A program made the translations under genes and the position numbers. Positions 1 to 12,619 of a stretch of 64,000 nt of DNA are shown here, one piece after another. The DNA is taken from positions 4,047,365 to 4,111,364 of the forward strand of contig JAQFVV010012477.1 in assembly GCA_028023455.1 (NCBI GenBank). Direction: 5' to 3'. Position 1 is the first letter of the stretch. Each line of letters begins with the position of its first letter. Under the pieces are notes generated by a model, which was not told where the DNA came from, did not search any database, and was given only the letters and a program-made list of their open reading frames with translations. The stretch comes from Epiperipatus broadwayi (taxonomy: Eukaryota > Onychophora > Udeonychophora > Euonychophora > Peripatidae).

Positions 1-1488
1 GTGGCATGATTATATTAAAAAATAACAAAGAACCCAAAATGTACATATACTGAACTGATTTCAGATCTGTATAATTAGACAAGAAACTTAACTTGGTTTG
101 AAAACATTATTGTATTTTTAGTTTGGGCTCAACACCTTATAGTTGTTTAAATTGTTTAAAGAAAGTTACTGGAGGGATACATTAGATTTTAAGCTCTAGG
201 TGTATTGCCCTCAGATCTAGAAATTTAAATGCATAAACATTCTGGCATTTATTGATTTCTATAGTTTGCCCTAGATGATGACTGTTATGTGGAGAGAGTT
301 ACTACTATTTTAGTAGCTTGTGCAAAAATAAAAATGATGGACATGTAATGTTTTAATGGTAAAATTCAATTATTGACTTTATTTCCTTGACATTACCAAT
401 AGAAAAATTAGTCTTATACAGTATTTGATATATTACATTTATTTGATCAGTGATTTGCATTTTAATTAAATTTGTAAATAAAATATATTATATAATATCA
501 TTAATTACAGTATTACAATGCATTAACTGAAACATAATGCTATTTTTTTCATGAACTGTTTATAAAAAAATAAATGAATAACATTAAAAGGATGATATTT
601 TGTTTCTAAATCTTTATGTGCATTACATTATAATGTTTCATCTATATTTCAACCTTCTTATATGTCTATTTTATAGGGATAAACTTAGAAAATGACCATA
701 AAGATGGTTGAAATGTAGAAAACAGCTTACAGATTAATGCACACAAAAATGTAAAAATAAATGGTTTATATAATAAACCAGAATTTGGAAAAAATAAAAT
801 GTCTGGAGTACTTTATGTATTAAAATTAATAGATCACTTTGGGTGAAAAAAAGGCAAGGGGAAAGATACTTATTAATAACACACTTATTAATAAAATATA
901 AATTTATTAAAAACCATGACTATAAGTAAATTAAGATTTAAATTGAATAATTAATTTTTCATATAAGTAACTTTCAGTTCAAATAAAGTTTGTAGCAAAG
1001 TAAAATAATTTTTGGCTTAATTATTATTAAATATATCTTTAGAAATAATGAAAATATATTAAAGCACAGAAATTATTTTAAGAAATACACAAAAAGGTTA
1101 TCTTTTTATTTTATTGATGCAATACAAACAATTCCTATTATAATACTTCAAATGAAATTGTTAAATCAATGAATGCAAAAATATTATGATGAATACTTAT
1201 GCAAGACTCCACAGATTATTTCTGCTTAGTTGTATGATATTTTTTTAATGATTTGTAAGGATGAAATAAAATCACATAATAATGAAAAATATTTCCTAAA
1301 TTAGATTAATGTAATATCAAGGAACAGATAGAATTCTACTATAGTGGACTAATGAAAAATAAATGAAAGATAAACATATCAGATTTAATAACTTTTTATG
1401 ATCTTAAAAGTTTAATTGTAATTATCAGTATAATCTATAAATCTTAAATGCAAAATAATAAATCAAAAATATTAGTATATCACGTGCT
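1..1488. other. A+T-rich sequence without recognised features
   Basis: No coding potential, tRNA-like boxes or clear repeats were seen on either strand. Stop codons are dense in all frames. Confidence 0.6.
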
Positions 1489-2040
1489 ACTGTGCAGTAT
1501 TTTAAATTGCTGTAAGCTTACAAATAGCTGAGATTCATAACTCAGTCTTTTAAAAGTTAATTATTTAATAATTTATGAAAGAAAACATGTTTTAAATTTA
1601 ATTTAAAATTAATTTAATAATGTGGAATTAATAAAAAAATGTATTGCAAATAACAATTGTATTAAACTGCTAAAACTCATTAATTGTTTTTTTTCAGTAT
1701 TCTTTTTCTCTAAAAGTTTCTGCACAGTATTTTTAATTGTTGTAGATTTGAAAATAGGTTAAGTTCTTTCACTCAGCTTTTTTTTTAAAAAAATAATTAC
1801 TTAATAATTATAAGAGGAAAAATGTTTTAAATATAATTTAAAATTATGAAAATTTAATGTAGAATTAACACAAATTTTTTTTCCAATAAACATTGTTAGC
1901 ATCAAAATTCCAAAACTCAATAAAATGGTTTTTTTCTGTATTCATGTTCCTGTTTTAATATTTTTAATTGTTGTAGGCTTATAAGTAGATAAATTTATTT
2001 TTCTGTGCTCTAAAAAAATTAATGATTTAAACTTTTCAAT
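1489..2040. repeat. Diverged tandem triplication, period about 230 bp
   Basis: Three degenerate units begin near 1489, 1720 and 1949. Each opens with a version of 'cagtatttttaattgttgta' and continues through an 'actcag(t/c)tttt' segment. The first two also share a 'atgttttaaat' block, an A+T stretch, and a 'cattaattg/caataaaatgg' plus 'ttttttcagtatt' segment before the next unit. Units differ at many positions, so the array is old. No family was recognised. Confidence 0.7.
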
Positions 2041-2252
2041 CTATCAATACTCATGTACAAACATTTGCACAAACATATATTAGGAAATAATTAAGAAAAC
2101 TAGGAAATTTACTGTAAATACAAAAAAAAATATAGCAAAACTAAACTATTTATTGAACCTTATTTAAGATAAAACTTATTCTAAATTAGTTTTCTTTAAG
2201 CTTAATATTTTTAATTCGAAATTTAAGCAGATATTACTTGAATTACCTAATA

Positions 2253-2384
<132 letters not shown>

Positions 2385-2820
2385 CTTAAATGCACTTTAA
2401 TATAAGTTTATAACTCACACTTTACAAATAGCAACAAAACACTATTTACTGCAACTAATTTAAAACTTAGGACACCTTAATCCCAATTTTCTCCAATTCT
2501 GGCTTTAAATAATTATTAAATTAGTTTATTAATATTTTTTGAGCAATTAATATTAATACATAATTTAACAAAATGTTTTATTAATAATTTAATGTGCATA
2601 ACTAAGATTTTGCATATCTTAAAATAGTTAAGTCTATTTACTACAAAGGGCTATATTTATTTGGATTTAAAAAAGTTTTTTAAGTATTACAAATTATATT
2701 TAGCCCCTATAGACTAAATATAAGGTTACAATATATATATATCAAATATTGTTTAGTCATATATAATTCAGAGTAGTTAAAGTCCAGCATGTTTTTAAAC
2801 CATTATTTTGTCATATTGTG

Positions 2821-4451
2821 TATATATATATTGAACCGTATTCGAATATGTGGATTCGAAACACCGGCCTCTTAGGCAGAGAAGAACATAGCTCGGAGAG
2901 TATGTATGCCCAAACGATAGCTATAAAGTATATAACTAACATTACATTTCCAGGACATAACTTCTTCTCGACTGTTGAGTTCAACACCAAGTTCAAAGCA
3001 CTTTTTTTGTTTGTGTATAAACATGGGCACCAGCTGCTTATTCTAAAAGAATAGACAATGCACTTTGAATAGTGGCAACTAACCCAACGCCTAAATCCAC
3101 GACTAGCTCAGTTGTTTGTAATCACTAATAGATTATACTTAATTAGTGATTAAAAGAATTAATAAAGAATTTGTTAAAAGGAATTGATAAAAAGAATTGA
3201 TAAAAGAATTTGGTAAAAAGAATTGATAAAAAGAATTGACCGACAAATAAAGTTTAATTTTAAAGATAATTTATTAACTAACATTTATTTACTAAATTTA
3301 AACATTTTATAATTCTAATAAAACACACTGCATATTTTAAATTAACATTTCTAAATAGTCTAAATATTCCTATAGATTCAATAACAGAACACTCTAATTT
3401 CATTAATAAATATTGGTAGAATGATCATGCACATATTAACTAATGCACACACATAATAATGATAATAAAGGACTACATAGCATTTGAAATTTAATCACAC
3501 ACATATCAATAGTTCATTTATGTATGATATCGAGTTCATCTTGGAGGATTCGCACGAATTAATGAAATGCAATGGCTATTACAGTATAAACGAAAATAAG
3601 CAAATGTTTTACCTAGGATTTTGAACGTAGATTTAACACTTTGTTTTCTTCCAGTATGAATGCTTCCAGCCGGCTGGGACGTTTCCTTGCTGAGTTTCCT
3701 GATTTTCACGATTATTGCTATCGGAGACAATTAGATACGGACGGAAATTTTCTAAGATGTTAAGCTGATATTATTTCATGGGCAGATCTGCTGTTTTCAT
3801 AGGACATCTGGGCTGGAGGTGAACGTGCGTTCCAAAATATTCTCAGCACTGCATTTTGCTTATTAACTGACTCAATTAATTTCCGAACTGCACTCTCTCA
3901 ATAACTTTGTGAACTGATTGTCTCACCTCAATTAATTTGTGGAACTGATTACTGTCTGATAAAAAAGGTCTATTTATACCTGCGCCTTGTTGTCTTTCTG
4001 ATATCTCCGGCAAAGATCTGTTGTCGAATTCCTTATCAATTAATCCTTTGATAAACGTGTTTTGGAAGATTGCTTAATTAGTAATAGCCATGCAGAGATG
4101 TTGTTTTATTTTATTAATAGCCATTGCCGTGTTTTTAATGATAATCTTCTTTTATTTCGCATACATTTTATTTATTTACAAATCTCAAATATATACGCAC
4201 ATATATTTTAATACAATTTACTATTTAGTTTTAACATTATTTTTTCTTTAATTAAAATTGAATGAAAAGAGATTTGTATATTTATATTTTTACGAATACT
4301 AATAAAAACTATTTAATTCCTATCCTTTTCTAAAACAAACTGAATAAACTCTTCAACATTTAATTTTATGTTTTTCTTTTATGAAAGATTACTTTAATAA
4401 TAATTTTAGATAAAAATTATATGTGCCTATATCAATATATATATATATATA
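2821..4451. mobile_element. Dispersed 1.6 kb repeat, copy A (class unknown)
   Basis: This segment matches 32779-34436 in the same orientation nearly end to end. Shared landmarks are a 'ttcgaatatg' start, an 'accggcctcttaggca' block, a 'gaccgacaaataaagttt' block near 3239, a 'ggtctatttatacc' block near 3968, and a 'gtaatagccatgca' block near 4081. Both copies are bounded on both sides by short (TA)n runs, suggesting insertion into TA-rich microsatellite. No terminal inverted repeat and no shared protein were seen. The minus strand carries a TATA box, so a solo LTR or a non-autonomous element read on the minus strand is possible. Confidence 0.75.
3971..3978 (-). promoter_or_regulatory. TATA box on the minus strand of the dispersed repeat
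   Basis: Read on the minus strand this is TATAAATA followed by G, a strong TATA match. About 15-20 bases downstream is TCAGAC, resembling a TCAGT-type initiator. The same arrangement is kept in copy B at 33828-33835, whereas much flanking sequence has diverged. Promoter activity is inferred. Confidence 0.5.
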
Positions 4452-5282
4452 TGTCAATTAGTGTAATTGATAGTTTTTTGATTACATCAAAAGATAAAGA
4501 TTATCTCTGTTTATGTGAATATAATCTCATTATTCCTATTCATTATTATTATAACAATCCATGAAAAAATTTAATTTAATGCTTTTCACATATATAATTT
4601 TGAGCATTTTTATATATTAAACATATGCATTTTATTCTAGTTTTAAATTGTGAATACATATTTTAAATTATGATATAAAAAGTCTATAAATTTGATTTAA
4701 AGTTAATTTAAAATTATTTATTATAGTGGAAAATGCACTAATTTTTTAGTTGTTTATGTTATTGTTAAACTATGATCTGAAATATAATATTATTTTATTT
4801 AGGTTTAGCATGAAAATTATTTATCAATATTTTGTTTCAGAAGGGCAGTTGCTAAATAGTGTATTCATTCACAGTATAATAAAATGCATGCATTTAGAAT
4901 GATGTATTCCAGATCTACTACCTAAAACAAAGTTGCCATCTGACACAAACATTTAAGCTGTAAAAATATATTTCAAAATTAAAAATATGCATACAAATTT
5001 ATTTTATACTTTACAAATGTTTTACCAAACTCAGCCTCAAAACATGAGCTGAAATGACATGCATTCTAAAATAAATATGAAGAAATTGACTTTTATGAGT
5101 TGTTACTACTTTCTAATTTACAAAATATAGACCATGAAAGTAAACTGAAGTTAAAAAACATTTTTGTATTAACTGGAATTTTTACCATATTTGAAATAGA
5201 TGTTGATGCTATTGACCTATTTTAGATGTGAATTCATTTCTCATTTTGTCACAAAAACATTTTTATGATAAGCATTTATTCA
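4452..5282. other. A+T-rich sequence without recognised features
   Basis: No gene, RNA or repeat is supported here. Confidence 0.5.
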
Positions 5283-5459
5283 TTTCCAAAGAAAAAATTA
5301 ATTAATTTAGACTTTAAATAATAAATAGTTGAGCAATGATTTTAACTTATAGCACTTAAACTCAATGGCTAAGCACTATGAATATTTCTAGGTTGAAAGT
5401 ATTGCTCAGCTATTTATTATTATTTAAAAACTAAGTAAATTAATATTTTCTTTGGAAAC
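5283..5459. repeat. Long imperfect hairpin, about 177 bp
   Basis: 'tttccaaagaaaa' at 5283 is the inverse of 'attttctttggaaa' ending at 5459. Pairing continues inward through 'aataataaatagttgagcaat' at about 5318 against 'attgctcagctatttattatt' at 5401, leaving a loop of roughly 40-50 bases. It could be a MITE or a hairpin RNA precursor; no protein or ribozyme motif was seen. Confidence 0.75.
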
Positions 5460-8107
5460 AAATAAATGTTATCATATAATTACCTAGTAAAAGAAATGAA
5501 ATAAAAATTGTTATAGAAAAATACTATTATATAGATGGTCCAAGCTATTAATTAAGTTCTTTTTAAAAATTGAAGTGAAAAATCTTATTACACAGGAAAA
5601 TCTTAATAATAAAGAAACTATCACAAATGACATCCTGTACTATGAATTTTATATATATATAAATTTTATATTATTAAATTTGTATGATTAAAACATTTTT
5701 TTCTCATAAATATTAAAAAGGGTTGTTTAAAAGTATTGTTTTTAAAAGTAATACATTTTATAAAAAAATATTTTAAATAATGATAATCTTAAAGACCTCT
5801 TAAGTCAGTAAAAGGTGTTTATTTTAAAATAAAGATATTATATTAAAATTAAATAAATGATTTTTATTAAATAATTAAGATAGAGTTAATAAAAGTAATT
5901 ATTTTATTGTCTAGATATCACATTTAGACATCTTAATTAGTAATTCAAGGTCAAATCTATAAATATGCGACCTTATAATTAAGAGGTTAAAATTGTGCTA
6001 ATATTAAAAATCCCACCTTAATGTTCAAACTCAATGTCATAAATGATTCATGTAATGTATGTTGCAGTAAAAAAAACAACAACATGTACACATGCATTTA
6101 AAAAAGAAAACAAAAAAAAAATACAACATATTATTTTTTTTAATTAATCATTTTAAAAGTTTTCTGTTCATCTCATTTTTAATTACTTATTATTTTTTGG
6201 TATCAGTTAAAATGGGGTAAAAAACTGAAAGTTATTTAGGTAAATCTACTTGCTGTATATGTTCACTTGTCCATAAATGATAGATCACTGGAAAATGCAA
6301 AGTCTATATTGTTTTTACAGGAAGTTATAGAACATATTGAATATAAAAATTTATTGGAAACCACTAAGATATAAAGCAATGCATATATTTAGTTTATCTT
6401 ATTTACAGACTTTTAGATAATTTGAACTTTTAGTTATTAAACCATTTAATTAACTCTTCATTGTATAAAATTCTAAATTTGTTATGTATACTAATTACCA
6501 TTACTAATGATACTGTCTTTTATAACTTTGATAAAATTCTTAAAATAAAATAATTCATTTGGAAAATTTAATGAATGAGAGACAGTTACTATTAACTTAT
6601 CAGAAATAATTTTGAAAAGTGTTATATCTTTATTAAGTAAAAGGAATGCAATAATGAGTTATTTAAAATTATTGCTAGTCGCAAAATCAAAATAAAATAC
6701 AATTATTTTAAATGGTTTTAAATAATTCTGATGAAGAAAATGCCAAATTGACTTTCTAAAGATTGTGGACATGATATTGCATGTCTGCATTACTGATAAT
6801 ACAAATAAAATATTTTTGCACTATTATAATTTATTCATCTATAATTCATCTACTTATTTATTTAAGTATATTTTCATTGCTCTATAAAAGAAAAAAAAAT
6901 TTTTTTCTTCACATTTTAATATTACCAAAATAATATTTAAAAATTTAGTATGGAACTATTTGTGATCAGTACTTGCCCTTGGCTTCTCTCTCATTATTTG
7001 AAATTAAAATTGCAGACATTTATTTTTGTCAAGTAATTCCTGTCCTGCTATGAAAATATTTGTTTATTCATTAACTCTTCAACCTTGAATAAAAGAACAA
7101 TTGTGCTCTATTTTGGGAAGCAAAATAACAAAAGGACTTCTCAATTAAGAGGATTAATTTCATTTTAAAATGAAAGAACTTTTAATCCTCAACATGGATA
7201 AACAAGTGTAGTGTATATTTATATTTTTTTATTATGAAGTTGATATATGCTTCTTATTATTATGTAATTATAGTTTTATGACTTGTTCATATTTAATTAT
7301 TACTTTATCTATGTTATTAGAAGGTATACATGCTTTAAATGGATTTGATATGAAAATACCCAGGTTAAAAATTTTATTTTAAATGCATAAATTATTAAAA
7401 GTTCTCAGAATTATTCCTATATAATAAAATGTATTACCATAGCTGGGGTAAGAAACAACCTTTTTATATTTGACATATGTGTGAATGAAATGTTTGGAAG
7501 TTGGTGTGTAAGTTTAGATAGCTTGTATTGTTATGCAATCATGGTGTATAAATTTACTACATATATTGAAAGACCAAATGGATGTCTTATTATGCTTGTA
7601 AATGTGTGTGTGAGTTGACTATTTATTTATCATTATCAAATTCATGCCTTGGTCAGTTATTAATTGGTATGCTGCTTGTAGACTGGTATCAGTTTCAGCA
7701 TTTTAATGTGCATTTTAAACTTGCTATTGTATGTATTAGGCCCCTCCATGAGAGAGCACATAGCTTACTTGTTTCAGCATAGCCAGGTAAAATTACTGGG
7801 TGCCTATTCATACATTTTCTATCATCCACTTTCTCTAAAACTTAGTATTAATAGTGTATATTTTTTTATATGTGAGAACATTATAAGGCATGACAATCTC
7901 TGCAGTTTATTTATAGTAGCTCTATTACAGTTTAGTTTCAAATATATCAGTTTGTTAGTATTGAGCTTATATGTTTTCTCATCCCTCATAAGTATTAATA
8001 GAATGATACTGATTTAATTATTTTTGCATAATATTTAACTATCTTTATAACTCCATGAGAAATATATTTCCACACGGATTTTAAGACATTGATGGTGATT
8101 TAGTGTA
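5460..8107. other. A+T-rich sequence; one small palindrome
   Basis: Nothing gene-like was recognised. A 45-bp palindrome lies at 7149-7193 (gaggattaa ... ttaatcctc, with 'tttcattttaaaatgaaa' inside). Open frames near 7582-8017 look spurious: they are overlapping, low-complexity and match no known domain. Confidence 0.5.
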
Positions 8108-8525
8108 CAAAACAAATCACATTGCACCTTCTTTATAAATCTTGATTTATTATATGAACTATTTATAAATTACAATAATTCATAATAATATTAGATTGAT
8201 TTAATTAATGTGGAATTTGTAATTAAATAATTTATAAAGGGGATTATTTTAAGAAAGGTATTTAAGAAACGAATGTGATAGAAATTTAGATTGTTTGTAA
8301 GAAGAAATTTAAGGTAACAGTAATTTGCATTTGTTATATGTATTGGATTGTGTGTGGAATATTTGAACTTATATTTATTATTTTATTTATGACTTTTTAA
8401 GTTGTTCCTTGAGAACGATTGTAAAAAAATATAGGCAAAACGTTAAAGTATTATTGCAATTTATAATAGTTTATATAATACAATAAATCAAGATTTATAA
8501 AGAAGATGCATGTGACTTGTTTTAT
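8108..8525. mobile_element. MITE-like element with about 75-bp terminal inverted repeats
   Basis: 'tcttctttataaatcttgat' on the inverse of the right end (about 8480-8505) matches the left end at 8127-8146. Pairing extends through 'acaaatcacattgca' on the left and 'tgcatgtgacttgt' on the right, and inward through 'aactatttataaattacaata'. The interior is non-coding. Near the right arm 'ccttgagaacg ... ggcaaaacg' (8406-8441) vaguely resembles the terminal motif in the PLE copies, but that relation is weak. Confidence 0.75.
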
Positions 8526-9654
8526 ATATTGATATTAATGGGATATTTTTAAAATAGAAGATTATGTTTTGATTTAGTGTTTTTAATATCATTTTAGTGG
8601 CTGTATATAGGCATATATATGTGTTATTATATTCAGTGTACTAATTGTTAGATGGATAATATAAAATAGAAGTGGGATAACTTCTTAAATAATGTAACTG
8701 CTAATATTGTAATTGTATAGGAATTATTCAAAAGGGGATATTTTATTTTTAAATTAAACAAATGTTTCTATTAGTACAATGTATCATATTAATATTATTT
8801 CTTCTTGTTAATATTTTTTGCATTAAATATTATTATTACCTTGTAAATAAATATTTTATTATTCATTAAATACATATATGCTTTTGTGGCCATTATCACA
8901 TACACGTATCCAGAAAATCTAATTTAATAAATTTTTATCACACATTATTTTGAGAAGAATACATTTCAGAAGTCACATAAAGTTTACTTATTTATTTTAT
9001 CATTTATTTAACACCTGCATTGTTATAAGACACATATTATCTTGATTTATCTTTATTTCAAGTGTACTTTATAATGTAACGAGTACCATAAAAGTGGATA
9101 TTTTATCTACTGCATTATTTTATTTTATTGCTTGCTATAAAATCATACATGAAGACTTTAGTTTAATATATGTCTACAGGCTGTATAAAATAAATAGTCA
9201 TATAAGGAGAATTTTAAAATAATTAAAGAGTGTTATATTTTCTAGCCTTATGTTTATCCTACTTATTTAGATATTTAAGTATTTCATATTTGCATTTTAT
9301 TTATTTAAGACACAAGATATAAGATGATAAAGTTATGGTAAAAAGATAAATTAATTAATGTATGAGAACTTAAATGAATATTTTATTTAACAGTTTTCAG
9401 ATATTTATTACAATAATTATTTCTTGTATCAAGTATATGCAAAAACCCTGAGATATAGATAAAATAGGGACCCAATATATAAAATTAAATTTTATAAAAA
9501 ACTTGAGATAAGATTTAAATATAATAAGAACCTGAAATTTGAGTATTTGCATTCATATGATAATTTGACTATATAGGAGGACTCACACTTTGTGGTGGTA
9601 TATAAGTTCATAGTCATTATGATGTCAGGGTGACCTAATCTTGGCTCAGTTTGA
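8526..9654. other. A+T-rich sequence without recognised features
   Basis: No gene, RNA or repeat could be supported. Confidence 0.5.
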
Positions 9655-10112
9655 CTGGTAAGGTTTCAATAGACTTTCAAGCTTTCTACAGTTATGCATT
9701 CATCTTATACAACTGATACACATGGCCCCATACATAAAAAAATGATAAATGATCTCCATTATATGTATTTTGTGCTGAACCAATATTTATGAGTTGATCC
9801 AGATCATCATATCACACACATGTATACAATCAGTGCCCAGTTTCTATTAAGATAGCAAATCTTCAAATTTTAATGGACAAGATTTAATCTTCTCCACCTC
9901 CAACTCTTCAGCCATCCACATCACTGAAATTGTATGTGTATGTGAGATGGTGATGTGAACCAACCAACTGATAAGTGCTGGTTCAGCACAAAATTTGTAT
10001 ATTGGAGATCATTTATCTTTTTTACATGCTATGTAGTCATGTGTATCAGTGTATAAGATAGAGTGTATAGCCATAGGGAGTTTGAAAGTCTGAGTTCCCT
10101 TCTAATTACATT
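9655..10112. mobile_element. Foldback element, family F1 (hammerhead-bearing)
   Basis: The left arm (about 9660-9850) and right arm (about 9880-10110) are inverse copies. They share 'cttatacaactgatacacatg' read inward on the left, 'gataaatgatctcca', and 'ttgtgctgaacca'. The right arm carries a decayed hammerhead motif (9964-10005, +) and the left arm a more decayed mirror image (9751-9805, -). The outer end has a tRNA box-B-like 'ctgagttcc'. Related copies are at 11026-11800 and 18363-18570, with fragments near 15.8, 20.3, 48.8 and 60.1 kb. Confidence 0.75.
9964..10005 (+). ncRNA. Hammerhead ribozyme motif, decayed (family F1)
   Basis: Helix I is CCAA (9964-9967) with TTGG (10002-10005), plus an outer segment. 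The core box reads CTGATAA (9968-9974), one change from CTGATGA. Helix II is perfect: GTGCTG, loop GTT, CAGCAC (9975-9989). The next box is AAAA where GAAA is expected. Two core purine changes predict poor or no cleavage, so this is probably a relic. Confidence 0.6.
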
Positions 10113-11025
10113 TAGTATAAAAATATACTTATATTCGAATATTATATATATCTTAAGCAATTTTTAATTTGGATCTTTATCAGTTTGAGAATTTTGAATC
10201 AATATGATTAATTTAATAGCTTTTTATGTAGAGAAGTGAACTTGAGCAATAAGATGCAACATAAATTCTGAAGTGTTGTTGATGGTGCATTCAACACATT
10301 AAAATATAATGACTTAATTATAGTGATGCAATTATTTAAATTAATTATACATAGGGATATTATATTATCAAATTTATTGTACTGAAGTAAAATATAAACT
10401 TTATTAATAATTTAAAAGCATAGGTAATATTTTATTTAGCTCTACAATATTCCAAGTATACAATGACAAAATTATATAACTAATTGCTATATTTTCTTCT
10501 TTCTAGATGTAGTTATATTTAATCTACTGCAATAAAAATAGATTATCACTGGATTAAGCAAATGAAGTAAATGAATAGTAACAGACTTCCACACATTCAA
10601 GATTTCCATATATATATATATGAGGATAAAACATGATAGAAAGTTATAATTTGGCAAAATAAAGTTTCTTTTTAAAAAAAATGTTTGCTGCAAAAGTTAA
10701 AAGATAACATTGGAATATGTTAAAGAGACAGATTAAAAAAACAGTATATGATATAAATAAAATATATTTGTGAGACTTGAATGATTTGCAGTTATCACAA
10801 AATTTGTTTTTAATTTTTGATTTTTAGCTTTCTTCCCCCCTCCCCCCCAAAGCTAGAATAATTATATTCATGAGTGGTAATGTTAATAATATGGCTGTTA
10901 TTCTTAATTAATTGATTGGATTGTTTAAATTTTTTAACAAGATCAGTAATTTGCTATTATTCTAGTTAGTATTATATAGTTTTAATTTATGATACATTAT
11001 ATATATATATATATATATTATATGA

Positions 11026-11800
11026 ATAGAGGGATTTGAACTTAGGATTTTCAGTTTACATTCATCCTTTACTCCATATCAAACTACCTATATACATAAT
11101 CACACACATGTGAAAAAGATAAATAATTCCCAAAATATATATTTTGTGCAAAACCAGCACTAATTAATTGGGCCAGATCATATTCTCCCACTCATATATA
11201 CAATCAGTGTTTGGCTTAGATAGCATTTCCTTAAACTTTAATGGCCAGGTTTCAATCTTGTTGCTCTTCCAACAATTTCATTGAAAAACTAATGATAGAC
11301 CAAACAAAGTCCTTGATGGATTTGATATTGTAGTCACACCCATGTAGACCTTACAGCGACCTAACATTTCATATTATTAGACCATTACACATCCATTTAT
11401 ATTAATAGAAGTGGGATGGACTAGACTTATATTATGATGTAACTATTTCCAAGATAATATGACTATAATATCACACCCACCAAAGGCTTTGTGCATTCCA
11501 TCATTGGTTTTTTAATGAAATGGATAGTTGAATTGTTGAAAGGGTGAAATGACTAAAACCTATCTATTAAAGTTTAAGGAATTAATATCTGAATATAAGC
11601 TGAGCACTGATTGTATATATGTCTGGAAGATTATGATCTGATACAACTGATGAGTACTGGTTCTGCACAAAAATACATATATTGGGGATCATTTATTTTT
11701 TTCACATGCATGTGGGCATATATATTAGTTGTTTGAGATAAAATGGAGGATAAATGTAGATTGAAAATCCTAAGTTCAATTTCTCATTTACTGTAGTAAA
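11026..11800. mobile_element. Large foldback element, family F1
   Basis: Two arms of about 370 bp mirror each other around 11415. Matched inverse pairs include 'ggatttgaacttaggatttt' (left end) with 'aaaatcctaagttcaattt' (right end), 'catatatacaatcagtg' with 'cactgattgtatata', 'ccttaaactttaat' with 'attaaagtttaagg', and 'tcattgaaaaactaatga' with 'tcattggttttttaatga'. The termini match the shorter elements at 9.7 and 18.4 kb. No coding content. The right arm holds a hammerhead motif with an intact CTGATGA box. Confidence 0.85.
11635..11690 (+). ncRNA. Hammerhead ribozyme motif (family F1)
   Basis: The core box CTGATGA (11647-11653) is intact. Helix I consists of inner ACAA with TTGG (11682-11685) and outer GATC (11635-11638) with GATC (11687-11690), separated by an internal loop. 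Helix II is GTACTG-GTT-CTGCAC with two mispairs. The second box is AAAA instead of GAAA. An ATA triplet precedes TTGG. A left-arm mirror at about 11128-11179 (-) has lost the first core box. Confidence 0.6.
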
Positions 11801-11940
11801 CATTCATTATACTGAATAAATAGAATATATATATAATAAATAAAGTACATGCTAATAGTTCTAAACAAGCTTATTTTTTTTTTTTTATGATACATGCCAC
11901 AAGAGAAAGCATTTGAAATCTTTATCTTGGATTGTCCTTA

Positions 11941-11984
11941 TTTCCAGACTGGTTTTGAGCTATGGCTCTCTTCAGTGAGGAATT
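11941..11984 (-). ncRNA. Hammerhead ribozyme motif (family F2, left arm)
   Basis: On the minus strand: CTCA, then core CTGAAGA, helix II GAGC-CATA-GCTC (perfect), AAAA, helix III AC-CA-GT, and cleavage C followed by TGGAAA. Helix I is weakened compared with the right-arm copy because TGGGGA has become TGGAAA. The first A of AAAA replaces the conserved G. Confidence 0.6.
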
Positions 11985-12161
11985 AGGACATTAGATTCAG
12001 AATCCTATCTCAAGCTAAGAATTTATCTAATACTTAACTATTAAGTATTAACTATTAATAAGGGAGTAACTGACTTTAGTTCAGGCTCATATAACTTTTT
12101 CAGTTGAAGAGTTGAATTTGAAGACATATAGATGTCTGAGAATTTCAAATCTTTTTCTAGC

Positions 12162-12202
12162 TCCTCACTGAAGAGAGCCATAGCTCAAAACCAGTCTGGG
12201 GA
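12162..12202 (+). ncRNA. Hammerhead ribozyme motif (family F2, right arm)
   Basis: Helix I: TCCTCA (12162-12167) pairs fully with TGGGGA (12197-12202), one pair being T.G. Core box CTGAAGA (12168-12174) fits CTGANGA. Helix II: GAGC (12175-12178), loop CATA, GCTC (12183-12186). The second box is AAA (12187-12189) where GAA is canonical. Helix III: A90-T95 and C91-G94 around loop CA. The cleavage triplet is GTC, ending at 12196. Everything except one core base matches the type I consensus with a 2-bp helix III. Confidence 0.75.
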
Positions 12203-12619
12203 TGGGTACAATCCAAGATAAAGATTTCAAATGCTTTCTCTTGTAGCATTTATCATAAAAAAGGTTGTTTAGAGCTATTAGCATGCTCTTTATTACATAC
12301 TGGGAGTGCAAACTATATAGGTCATGTGACATATGCTTTGTTTTCATTAATATATATTAAAATAGTACTACTTAATTCTGCTAATAATGTGGATTAGTTA
12401 GAAGATTACCAGATTCTTACATTTTATTCTACACAATGAGGTCTGAAAATATCATATTTATACAAATTATTGGATTTCTTTTCTTCATAGATTTATTAAC
12501 CTTGTTCATTATTAGCAATTGAGTATCACATCCATTAATAATATATGTAAGTTTTAATACATTATTTTTTATGTTGATTTTGCCATTTTATTTTACAAAT
12601 TATATTAGCACCTGATATA

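Larger units (their letters stand above)
11848..12290. mobile_element. Foldback element, family F2 (hammerhead-bearing)
   Basis: The left end 'tgctaatagttctaaacaag' (11848) is the inverse of the right end 'ttgtttagagctattagca' (about 12264-12282). Pairing continues through 'ccacaagagaaagcatttga' against 'aaatgctttctcttgtagc'. Each arm carries one hammerhead motif, facing each other. A partial copy of the same family lies at 45756-46000 and an end fragment at about 46150. A cluster of 'taactattaa' repeats sits in the centre. Confidence 0.8.

Noticed and set aside
7582-8017. Two overlapping plus-strand open frames of 66 and 103 codons
   Set aside because: Low-complexity hydrophobic sequences in A+T-rich DNA, no domain, no start or splice context, overlapping each other.
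9964-10005. Riboswitch or bacterial terminator for the GTGCTG hairpin
   Set aside because: The genomic context is eukaryotic, and the flanking boxes fit a hammerhead instead.
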